Under the pieces are notes generated by a model. It had not been told where the DNA came from, ran no database searches, and was given only the letters and a program-made list of their open reading frames with translations. Made by a program: the position numbers and the translations under genes. 63,401 nucleotides of DNA from Chrysochromulina tobinii (lineage: Eukaryota > Haptophyta > Prymnesiales > Chrysochromulinaceae): contig JWZX01003321.1 of NCBI GenBank assembly GCA_001275005.1, positions 1 to 63,401 on the forward strand. The letters are read 5' to 3'. The first letter of the stretch is position 1. Every line of letters begins with the position of its first letter. Below are positions 18,839 through 27,551 of this stretch, one piece after another.

Positions 18839-20747
18839 ATGTGGACTGCCATAGGTGTGCTCGCGGTGGCGCTGCTTGTGGCGCTGTCAGCGCTCGCATG
18901 GATTTCGTTTCGGCGCGAGATCGAAGTGCGGCACTGGAAGCAGGTAGCACGGCAGCAAGAACAGCACGCCAGCGAGATGCTCTTCAAACAGAGAGAAGTG
19001 CGCAGACAGCACGATGAACTCCAGAGCTGGATCGATGATTACTACGCGCTCGACTCTGCGCGGCTGCAGGCTGAAATGGGGCCTCGACGTGCTGGTCGTG
19101 CAGTCAACAACAACAACAACACTGGCAGGCACTTTGACAGTTCTCCATCTGTCGTCGACTACGTGTTCATGTGGGTGGACGCAGGTAACCCTCACGTCGA
19201 GTCGACGATGGCTTCAGCTTTGCGCAACAAGCAGCTCTCTCGCAGGCCCGACATTCAGCGGGTGAGGGATGACGGCACCTTTCAATTTGCGCTGCGGTCG
19301 GTGTTGCAGACGCCCCGGTTGGAGGCGGCGATCCGCAACGTGTACATCGTGACGAGCGGCGAGCTGCCACCGTGGCTACTCCCGTGGCTGGGAGACGTGC
19401 CGAACGACGTCCGTTCTTCACTCTTCACGCGGACACCTCTGCGCGCCCCGCTGCAGCCGCTGGTCGATGAGTGCCAAGGGCGCGCTTGGCGGGCCTCGCA
19501 TGGGCATGCTGTACGAGCGCGCAGCCTGTACGTCTACCCTCACAACGCCTTCTTCCCCGAGCCGCTGCGGGCGCTGCCGACGTACAACTCAAACGCTATT
19601 CTCGCCGCATTGCATTGGATCCCCAACATCTCGCGCTGGTGAGATTGCATGAGATTGCATGAGATTGCATCGGATCTCAAACATCTGACCGCCCCTCACC
19701 TCGGCGCACCCCTCGTCCTCCCACCACCGCAGGTTCATCTACTCTGACGATGACATCGTGGCCAGTGGGCGTGACTTCGGTCTTGAGTTTTGGTGGGAGG
19801 CGGGTGGCGCGGCGGCAGGCGGCGCGGCGGCAGGAGGCGAGGCAGCGGGCGGGGCGCAGCTAGTCTTCTTTGATGCGAGCTTGCCGGTACGGCGCAACCA
19901 GTCGACCGACGGCAACGTCGTTGAGCGGGCCATGGTCTACATGGCTGGCGTGCTCGACGAGGTAGACGATACCCGCGAGGGCGCTTGGATCCAACGTACC
20001 GGTGCTGGCGAGAGAGCGGCGGGTAGCGTGGTGGGCGGCGCGGCGGGTGGTGCGGTAGGAGGCTTCGAGCGGAGCAGTGCGCCACAGCAGAGTTCGAGTG
20101 AGTCTCGGCGCCTTCCCCCCCCTCGGCGCCTTCCCCCGCCTCGGCGCATCCCCCCCCCTCGAGAGTACGCGCCGGCGGTGCACATGCCCGTGCTCTTCAA
20201 CGTGCGCGTACTCTGGGAGATTGAGTCGAGGTGGCCGGAGCTCATGTCGCGCACTAGGGCCCACAGGAAGCGCGAGATGGACGAGATCGAGCTCAACTTC
20301 TTCTACCAGCACTACCTCGAGCTGAGCGGCTACCCGACAGCGCGCCACGCTATCAAGCGCTTTCGTGTGGGGTACCACCCGGTGCAGCTGTGCGGCACCC
20401 CGTGGGGAGGCTCCATCTGCAACAGCACGCTCAGCAGCGACCGCTACAACTTTGTGTGCTTCAACGACGGCTTCAACCACGGAGCAGATGGCGCACAATG
20501 TGAGTTATGCTACGAGCGCGGCGTACGCCACCTTCAGCACCTGCTGGGCCACCGCTTTGGCACTTTTGGCCCACCGGCCGGCGATCATGGGCGAGTCTCC
20601 ACCACTCTCTCAACCACTCCAATGGGGCTGCAAGCGAGCCTATTAAGAATGAATCGTGCGGTGCGCGGCGGAGCCGGAGCGAGGGAATCCCACGCAGAAG
20701 CGGGCCCAGTAGTACGTATCACTTTGATTAAACACGTGGACACGTAA
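18839..20747 (+). CDS. Stealth-family hexose-1-phosphate transferase (GNPTAB-like), type II membrane protein
   Basis: Proposed exons are 18839-19638 and 19733-20747 (604 residues). The 94-bp intron restores HWIPNISRWFIYSDDD, which is Stealth region 2. ATG 18839 begins a signal anchor (AIGVLAVALLVALSALAWI). Region 1 is DYVFMWVDAGNP; region 2 includes FALRSVLQTP, NVYIVTSGELPPWL, LPTYNSNAILAALHWIP and YSDDD; region 3 is the basic RTRAHRKREMDEIELNFFYQHY; region 4 is YNFVCFNDGFNH. Stealth proteins transfer GlcNAc-1-P or related sugar phosphates to glycans, for example lysosomal targeting in animals. A poly-Pro stretch near 20098-20165 could hide a 66-68-bp intron. The last ~70 residues look unlike family ends, so the 3' end is uncertain. 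Confidence 0.82.
19639..19732 (+). repeat. Stealth-gene intron with a tandem 10-bp repeat at its donor
   Basis: The intron begins GTGAGATTGCAT and then repeats the 10-mer GAGATTGCAT twice more. The repeat includes the donor-like GAGATTG and the ATTGCAT core also seen in introns of other genes here. Confidence 0.8.
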
Positions 20748-21156
20748 AGTCGTACGTCTGTCGGCGGCGATTCGCCTCGCTGGCCATAGGCCAAGCTGGC
20801 GTCGAAGCTGGCGTGGCCTGCAATGGTCCTCCGCTCTCTCCCACGGAAACAGCGCTCGAACTACAGGGTTCAGGGTTGGGCGTACCCGACACCCATAGAA
20901 ATGCGATGGGATGGATCACGTTTGACCTTACGTGAGTACGTCGCTTCCCCCCCCTCGGACCGCGCAGTCACGCAGGGCCGTTTCCTCTTCTGTGCCACCG
21001 AACACTGTCCGTCATGATGCCATGAGTGACTCCGGCTGGGTGATGCGCGATCATACGCTTTCGCTCCCAGCCACCTTCGGGCACGTCACCTGAGACCGTC
21101 TCTCAATCGAAGGTGTCGTCAATCTCGTCAATCTCGTCGATGTCGGAGACCGTCTC
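20748..21156. other. Intergenic, between convergent genes
   Basis: A 409-bp gap between the 3' ends of the Stealth (+) and beta-mannosidase (-) genes, with no supported gene. It contains one copy of the 27-bp duplication described at 21092-21172. Confidence 0.4.
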
Positions 21157-21172
21157 TCAATCGAAGGTGTCG
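21092..21172. repeat. 27-bp direct repeat spanning the beta-mannosidase stop codon
   Basis: GAGACCGTCTCTCAATCGAA plus seven more bases occurs at 21092-21118 and again at 21146-21172 (54-bp spacing). The second copy contains the beta-mannosidase stop codon on the minus strand. The spacer carries short AATCTCGTC repeats. Confidence 0.9.
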
Positions 21173-24100
21173 CAGAGTGAGCGTACACGGAGCCCAACGC
21201 CAAAGTCGTCCCACGAGCCTTGCTTCTGCGCGGTGAACGTGATGGTCTTTTCGGAGCCCGCAAGCATCATGAAGGCTCCGTCGCTAAAGGCACCCGCGAC
21301 GTGGAGCGACGCGAGGCTCACGAAGGCTGCTGTGCGCTCGGCACGCAGCCGCACGCTCGCGTTGAGACCTCCCACGGATGGTGGTGGCACATCAACTGAG
21401 AGCACAACAACGCTGGCTTTGGGAAGCGTAGCGTATTTCATCGGAGTCCAAAAATGGAACGCCTCGATGGGCCCGGTCCCGTTGCCACCGAACGAGAGAC
21501 GCACGAACGTCTCGTTGCGAGTCAACTTTGGGCCCGCGCCGCCGCTCGCGGCGGCGAGCAGATCGTCGATGTTCACCGTGTACCCCTCTTGCGTGCCGAG
21601 TGCGGGGGCGACCGCGAGGTGTGTCACCCGCCACAGGACGACTGCGGGCGAGTCGGCCCACCGATAGATCTCGAGGTCGAGATTGTCAGAGAGATCTCGC
21701 GTCAGATCGCTCGTCAGATGGACGGTCAGCATGCCGGTGCCTGCCGCCTCGGTGGCGCTGACGAGGACCGGCGCAAAAGCGCGCGCCACGCCGTGGTGCG
21801 AGAGCTTCGGAGTGCCATCGAATTCAATCGTCGACCAACTCGGCCCGGGCCAAATGTCATTGAGCTGCCAGTAGAGCACGCCCATGGTGTTCGTCGGCAT
21901 CGAGCGCTGCCGCCGCCACTGCGCGAAGGCGGTCTCGTAGCAACGCCCCTGCTGCAACTGGGTCAGCCACAGGTAGTCCGAAAACACTTTGGGCTGCATC
22001 GTCGACACGTTGGCGGGGGGCACCTTGAAGTGCGAGCTCATCATCTTCTCGACCTGATGAGGGAGACAATCATATGCAATCAGGGGGCCATCAGGGCGAT
22101 GAGGGGCACCTTGAAGTGCGAGCTCATCAACTTCTCGACCTGATGAGGGAGGGCAATCATATGCAATCATCTTCTCGACCTGCTCGTTGCCCAGCTGGTG
22201 GCGCTGCCGGTAGAAAAGGAGCCACGAGTCGCGCGAGTGGTCCTCGGGCGCCGTGACGGGCGCGTAGCTCTCAAAGGAGGGGAAGGATTGAAAGCCATGC
22301 TCCGAGATGAAGCGGGCGAGTGGGTACCTGATGAGGGAGGCAATCATAGGCAATCAATGGACCATCAGGTCAATTGGGGGCACTCAGGGAGCCGTGCTCC
22401 GAGATGAAGCGGGCGAGTGGGTACGTGGACGGATCTTCGCAGTCCGCATTGTAGTTGTAGTAGTGCCGATCTCCCCACGAGGGCGCTTGGGGATAGTCGG
22501 GTGCGTCGCCCATCGCGTCGCCCCAGCGCTTGACCAACGGAGAGCGCCCGTCGAGATCGCTCGAGATGAGCCCGTTCGAGGGCGAGCTATCTACAAACGG
22601 GCGACCCTCGGGGTCGCTCGAGAGGACCGAGGGCCGTATCGTGTCGAGATAGAGCTTCACGTAGTCTGCGACGTACAGGTCACGGTTGACGCGGCTGAGA
22701 TTGAACCATTGCATCGCGTACTCGTTCTCATTCGAGCCGCCCCAGATGACAATGGACGGGTGCGCCGCCAGTCGCGCCACCTGCTGCGTCACCTCCTTGC
22801 GCACGAGGTCGAGAAAGTGGCCGTCGCGGGGATAGAGCGCACACGCAAAGATCATCTCCTGCCAGATCGACGCAGATCGAGATTTGGCCCGAGGGCAGTG
22901 ACAATCAGTGGCAATCAGTGGCAATCAGAGGCAATCAGAGGCAATTAACGACACTCACCTGCCAGATCATGATCCCGAGCTCGTCGGCGACATCGTAGAA
23001 CCAGTCGGGCAGGTAGCGCCCGCCGCCCCACACCCGCACCATGTTCATGTTGGCGGCGGCCGCGAGGCTGAGCAGCCACCGCGCGCGCTCACGGGTCTCT
23101 CGCGGCGCGAAGACATCCAGTGGAATCAAATTGGAGCCTTTGGCGAAGATGGGCACCCCATTCACACGAAAGTAGAATGAGGTACCGCTCGGCAGCCCCT
23201 CCGCCGGCGGCAGCGCAGGCTCCTCGACCAGCTCCACGGTACGCAGCCCAACACGCTGCCGCAGCGAGGACATGGGCGCCGTCGTGGGCACGCACGCCGA
23301 CGCCTCCTCGGCGTCGCTGCCGCGCCCGTCGCCAGCAGCAGCAGCAGCAGTGGGCACGGGCGTCATCGTGGGCACGGGCGTGGCGGCAGCGCAGGGCACC
23401 AGCGAGGCACGAAGCTCGTAGAGCGGCTGCTCGCCGTAGCCGCGCGGCCACCAGAGCGTTGGTGCGTCGACGAGCAGCCTTGCAAGATAAGGCGCTGCCT
23501 CCTCCTCCTCCTCTGCCCCCTCGGCCAGCTCGACGGCGCCAGATTCAGCGACGACCGAGCGCCGCGCGTGCACGCTGGCAAAGGTCAGCGACGTTTGGTA
23601 CCGTACGGCGGCCCTGGCGGCGGCATGGGCAGCATGGGTGGCGTGGGCGGCGTGGGCGCTCGCACAATCTGGCCGGCAGAGCTCGAGCCGAAGGGCCACG
23701 CGGCTTGCATGCAACCGCGTAGCGCTCCAGCCAGGCGCGAGGTGGGCATTCACAGCGAGTACCACCGAGCCGTTCCGCTGATGCTCCTGTGCTATGGAGA
23801 GCCGACGGAGCTGCGGCCCTCCCTCCGAGGCGCTCTTGCTCGGTCGAAGCGTGACGCTGCCCGTGATGCCCGTCGGCATGAAGCTGGGGCCCCAGTCCCA
23901 GCCAAAGTCGGTCGGTGACTTGCGCACAAAGTTTCGGAACGGCAGGCCGCCGACGCACGGTCCGGTTTCGCAAGTCGCATTGTAGACCCACGTGTCGCCC
24001 GGCTCGCTCCATGTGTGGTAATAGATGGACGCGGGCACAGGGTACGGATAAGCGCTGGCGCGTGCCATCCCGGCGGCGCGTGCGTTGGTGAACGCGACGC

Positions 24101-24527
24101 TGATTGTGTTGACGCCCTGGTTGAGGACGGCCTTGGCCACAAACAGCTCCCACGTGATGAACGCGCTGTCGGTGTTCCCGGCGAAGATGCCGTTAATGCT
24201 CACCGTGGCGACCGTGTCGACGCCCACCATGGTGAGCAGCGAATCGGCCTTGAGCAGCGGGTCGTCGGCGCCAAGGGTGAAGGTGCCCTCAAACGTCCAG
24301 TTTTCGAGGGCCACCCAGCTCCAGTCGCGCTCATTGTAACGATACAGCGGATCACCCTTGAGCACTCCCGCGGCCATCAGGGCGGTGTGCGCGACGGCCG
24401 GAAGCGGTGCCGGCACGTCGATCGTGCGGTTGGAATTGCGGCAGCGCCATGAAATGATCGGGTCTGAGGCGGCGCAGCCGTATGCCGCTGCGATGAGAAG
24501 GAGGAGGGACTTGACGTTTGTGGTCAT
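21157..24527 (-). CDS. GH2-family beta-mannosidase, secretory
   Basis: Proposed minus-strand exons are 24527-22959, 22858-22425, 22327-22180 and 22053-21157 (1015 residues). A signal peptide (MTTNVKSLLLLIAAAYGCAA) fixes the start. The N-terminal sugar-binding domain has WTFEGTF, GWDWGPSFMPTGI and WWPRGYGEQPLYEL, as in beta-mannosidases. The barrel gives FRVNGVPIFAKGSNLIPLD, VRVWGGGRY, the acid/base Glu in IVIWGGSNENEY and the nucleophile Glu in FISEHGFQS; GVLYWQLNDIWPGPSW follows. It would remove terminal beta-linked mannose from glycans in a lysosome-like compartment or outside the cell. A His/Ala-rich insertion and an acidic loop lie in exon 1. All three introns carry junction duplications. 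Confidence 0.93.
22054..22179 (-). repeat. Beta-mannosidase intron 3: nested duplication, open in frame
   Basis: This 126-bp intron starts with the same 14 nt (GTCGAGAAGATGAT) as the next exon. It also contains an internal copy of the exon-4 junction region (22107-22169 repeats 22021-22083, spacing 86 bp). The length is a multiple of three with no stop codon, so retention would insert 42 residues. Confidence 0.85.
22328..22424 (-). repeat. Beta-mannosidase intron 2 with a 34-nt duplicated junction
   Basis: The first 34 nt of the intron region (22391-22424) and of exon 3 (22294-22327) match at 33 of 34 positions. The spacing is 97 bp, exactly the intron length. The copy encodes YPLARFISEHG, which contains the nucleophile motif. 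The intron ends in GATTGCCTCCCTCATCAG. Confidence 0.93.
22859..22958 (-). repeat. Beta-mannosidase intron 1 with decamer array and duplicated exon end
   Basis: This 100-bp intron opens GTGAGTGTCG, then runs through about five units of TTGCC(T/A)CTGA. It ends with GATCTGGCAG, a 10-nt copy of the end of exon 1. Confidence 0.85.
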
Positions 24528-25184
24528 GATCCGGGTCGTTGCGATCGACCGCGGCACGGGTCCAGCGATAAGGCCTTCTCGCGGCCGGCATCCGCTCGCG
24601 CGCACGCGCTCGGCACCGCTTCCACGCACCACAGCTTCCGAGGGAGCAATGCCCATTCGTGTGCTCTTTCACACTCCTCCCCGTTCTCCTCCCCGTTTTC
24701 CCCACAGGGGAGTCGGCCCTGCGCGGGCGCCGGACCTCACGCTCGGCGTGGGAGCCCCCATTCACAATGAGAAAAGAGGGGCTGTCTCTTTCAGTAGGCA
24801 GCAAGTGCCCAGGCGCCATGTTCATTCATGGCTCTCAAGCAGCTCTGGTGTGAAACGGCTGTTAGCCGAGCTTGCGGAACGTCCGCAACCGAGAAGGCAC
24901 TAACTCACAGTGGAGTTCACCGGGGGAGCCGGGACACACACGGGACACGAGACATAAGGAGGAACGGGGAGCCGGGACACACGGCACACACGGTTCAGCG
25001 CGAACCTCACAAACAACCCGACCCGCGCCACGTCCCCGGAGCCGACGGAACCCGCCATTCTATTGCGCCACGGAACTCGACAAAAACGCCATGAAACGAA
25101 ATTTGTGTCCATCTGCAGGTCGCGTGCGAAAAAACGGCGCTTTTAAAAGGGAATCGCCTTCTTCCTCGCCGCGCATCCGGTTAA
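24528..25184. promoter_or_regulatory. Divergent promoter region with dispersed motif copies
   Basis: 657 bp between the start codons of beta-mannosidase (-) and the Zn2Cys6 gene (+). It holds two copies of a CCGGGGGAGCCGGGACACAC-type motif (24918-24947 and 24966-24993), which also occurs at 41881 and 56131. A TTTTCCCCACAGGGGAGTCG stretch (from ~24696) resembles one at ~33970. Both could be regulatory or old repeat remnants. I see no gene. Confidence 0.45.
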
Positions 25185-27245
25185 ATGGATTCCTTTTCTT
25201 CCGGCTCGGACAAAGGTGGCGCGACACACGCTACGCTCGAAGGCGAGGCTTTTCTGGAGGCGGTCAGGACGCTCGACCTGATCCAGGACCAGCTTGACTG
25301 GGCTGATGTCAAGTCCTCATGGAAGTCAGCCGCAGCGCGCTGGGCCAAGCAGCTGAGAAAGTGCCGGTACCCGGCAGACCTCGATCTGCTCTGGAAGCTC
25401 GCGGGCGAGCTGATGAATGGCATCAAACCGACCAACTTTACAGGGGGATGGTTGGTCAACGCCGATGGCAGCGAGTTGACCCGCTACCGCCAATGGCTGA
25501 CCGGGACTGATGCGAGCAGAGCTTGCGCCATCCTCAAGGCAGTCCGGGTGCTGCGTGCGCACCTGGTCAGGGTCGTGGACGGGCCGCTCTACGCGCTTGA
25601 CGGCACGCCCCTCGCCGACGCGGCCCACGCCAGCGCCGCGCCGGCACCGCTTGCCACCGAGCCCGTCATGCGTAGTCAAACGATGACTCCCGTGCCGGCT
25701 GTCGGTCCAGGGATGGCTGAGGGTGAAGGATCTATGGTGCAGCCCAACCATGCTGTAACCTTGGCAAATCGCTGGTTGGTGCAGGAGATGTCCAACGAAA
25801 GGTTGGCAGAAGAAGCTGAACTTTGTGCGACGGAAGTGGAGGAGCATTCATCGGCCTCCGCACCGTGTCACGAGCGGTCAATGCGGGAGGCTCCAGCTGC
25901 AGTAGTTTTTGCGGAGGAGCTCGCCATTGTTGAGGACGATTCAGCCGCGGCTAAACTTTGTGCGACGGAAGTGGAGGAGCATTCATCGGCCTCCGCACCG
26001 TGTCACGAGCGGTCAATGCGGGAGGCTCCATATGCGGAGGTGCTCGCCATTGTTGAGGACGATTCAGCCGCGGCCGCTCAGCCGTGGTGCATCGGCGGCA
26101 GCGTCCCGGGCGAGTCAGCGCCCACGAAGATGCAGTTTGCCTTGAGCGTGTCCGACGAGGACGCGTCCGAGGAGGCGGTCGCTTTCGCCGAGGAAGCTAG
26201 CCAGCTCTCAGTAGATGGCGATGCTCATTTCGCCACCACCGAAGGCATTGCTACAGGCGCGGCGTATGGTAGCCAGGTGGAGGTGGACGCCAACGGTGTG
26301 GCAGAGTCGACGGATGGCGGTCGTTACACGACGCGCCTGGCCAAAGCGTGCGATCTGTGTCACGAGAACCGTCTGAAGTGCATCATGCTGCCCACAGGCT
26401 GGTGTGAGCAATGCACGATGCGCGGCATCGAGTGCAAGCGGAGGATGGAGAGAAAGCGCGGCCGGCCACGCGTGACGGCAGAGAACATTGTGCAGCTCGT
26501 GCAGCGCCGGACCGCCAAGCAGCAGCTGGCAAGCAGCAGCTGGCGCGTGCCAAATTCCGTGAACGCGATCGGCGCGGGGCCATCGACGGGGCCACCACAC
26601 ACGGGAGCCTTTCCCAGCTTTCATGACCCCATCCAGGCGGCTTACGCGGCGGGGGTACAGGCAGCGACGCAAGCGCAGCTGGCGGCGGCTATGATGCAGT
26701 ACCACGGGCCGGCGCACACGTTCTCGCACATGCCCCCCGTGTCATTCATGGCGCCCCACGGCGTTCAGCCTTTCGGCGCCCCTGCCCACCAGGCGCCACA
26801 GCACCCTGCCTTTGGCGGCGCGGCGCAAGCCATGTTCAACGGCGCGGCGATGGCAGCGATGGCGGGCCAGTACGGTGTGGGCGGCATGGATGGCTCGGCG
26901 GCCTATGAGCACTACGCCGCGATGTACGCCCACTTTCAGCAGCAGCAGCAGCAGCAGTCGCTGCCCCCGGGGTACTCGGGCTACGATCATCAGTCGGCGT
27001 ACAACCCGAGCGCAGTCGCAGCGGCAGCGGCAGCGGCGTATGCGGCGGCGCAGGCGTCGGGGTCGGGGGCGGCATTACTGGCGCCGGACACGCCCTCCAC
27101 GGAGGGGCCAGCAGGGCATGCTCATGCATCGAGCGACCTGCTGGCACCTCCATGCATGCCGGCGCCGGCCGTGAATGCCAGCACGCAGCCATGGGTCTTC
27201 GAGGTTCCTTTCGGGAGCCAACAAAGTGTCGACCACTCAAAGTGA
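25185..27245 (+). CDS. Zn2Cys6 binuclear-cluster protein with AT-hook, candidate transcription regulator
   Basis: An intronless 686-residue protein. ATG 25185 is followed by a helical N-terminal domain (about 20-150; ARWAKQLRKCRYPADLDLLWKL) of unknown family. A fungal-type binuclear zinc cluster sits at 389-417: Cys389-X2-Cys392-X6-Cys399-X7-Cys407-X2-Cys410-X6-Cys417 (ACDLCHENRLKC ... CEQCTMRGIEC). It is followed at once by basic KRRMERKRGRPRV, whose RGRP is an AT-hook core. The C-terminal third is Ala/Gln/Met/Tyr-rich, like an activation domain. A 135-bp in-frame duplication gives two copies of LCATEVEEHSSASAPCHERS. DNA binding is a good inference; targets are unknown. Confidence 0.8.
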   Translation: MDSFSSGSDKGGATHATLEGEAFLEAVRTLDLIQDQLDWADVKSSWKSAAARWAKQLRKCRYPADLDLLWKLAGELMNGIKPTNFTGGWLVNADGSELTRYRQWLTGTDASRACAILKAVRVLRAHLVRVVDGPLYALDGTPLADAAHASAAPAPLATEPVMRSQTMTPVPAVGPGMAEGEGSMVQPNHAVTLANRWLVQEMSNERLAEEAELCATEVEEHSSASAPCHERSMREAPAAVVFAEELAIVEDDSAAAKLCATEVEEHSSASAPCHERSMREAPYAEVLAIVEDDSAAAAQPWCIGGSVPGESAPTKMQFALSVSDEDASEEAVAFAEEASQLSVDGDAHFATTEGIATGAAYGSQVEVDANGVAESTDGGRYTTRLAKACDLCHENRLKCIMLPTGWCEQCTMRGIECKRRMERKRGRPRVTAENIVQLVQRRTAKQQLASSSWRVPNSVNAIGAGPSTGPPHTGAFPSFHDPIQAAYAAGVQAATQAQLAAAMMQYHGPAHTFSHMPPVSFMAPHGVQPFGAPAHQAPQHPAFGGAAQAMFNGAAMAAMAGQYGVGGMDGSAAYEHYAAMYAHFQQQQQQQSLPPGYSGYDHQSAYNPSAVAAAAAAAYAAAQASGSGAALLAPDTPSTEGPAGHAHASSDLLAPPCMPAPAVNASTQPWVFEVPFGSQQSVDHSK
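25821..26075. repeat. ~135-bp tandem duplication inside the Zn2Cys6 gene
   Basis: Copy 1 is 25821-25955; copy 2 starts at 25956 and is slightly shorter because of a small internal deletion. The long stretches that match are nearly identical, so the duplication is recent. Confidence 0.9.
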
Positions 27246-27551
27246 CGTCACTTCCAACGTGGCTCATCCAGGCATTCTGCCGCAGGTTTCAGCGCCAGCG
27301 GTTTCTCCTGTTCGCAGTGAATCAGGAGGCAAGGAACAGGGCGCCTCCGCGAGTCGGGACGGAAGTGGGCGAGCGAGAGGTCTGTCTTTTGTTCCGTTCA
27401 ATCGCATCTCAACTGTCACGCAAATAGTATGTTTCAGGTGCTCTATCGTCAACACGTGCATGCACCAAAAACACCTTCGCATGTTGGGTTTCGGCAATTG
27501 CTCTCTGGTGCCGCGTGCAGCACCCGCATCTCTCTGTGTCGATTCTTCCTA
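27246..27551. other. Intergenic / 5' region of the CH-domain gene
   Basis: 306 bp with an open plus-strand frame from 27429 that runs into the CH-domain gene. I see no motif in it and treat it as leader, although an N-terminal extension of 41 residues cannot be excluded. Confidence 0.4.
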
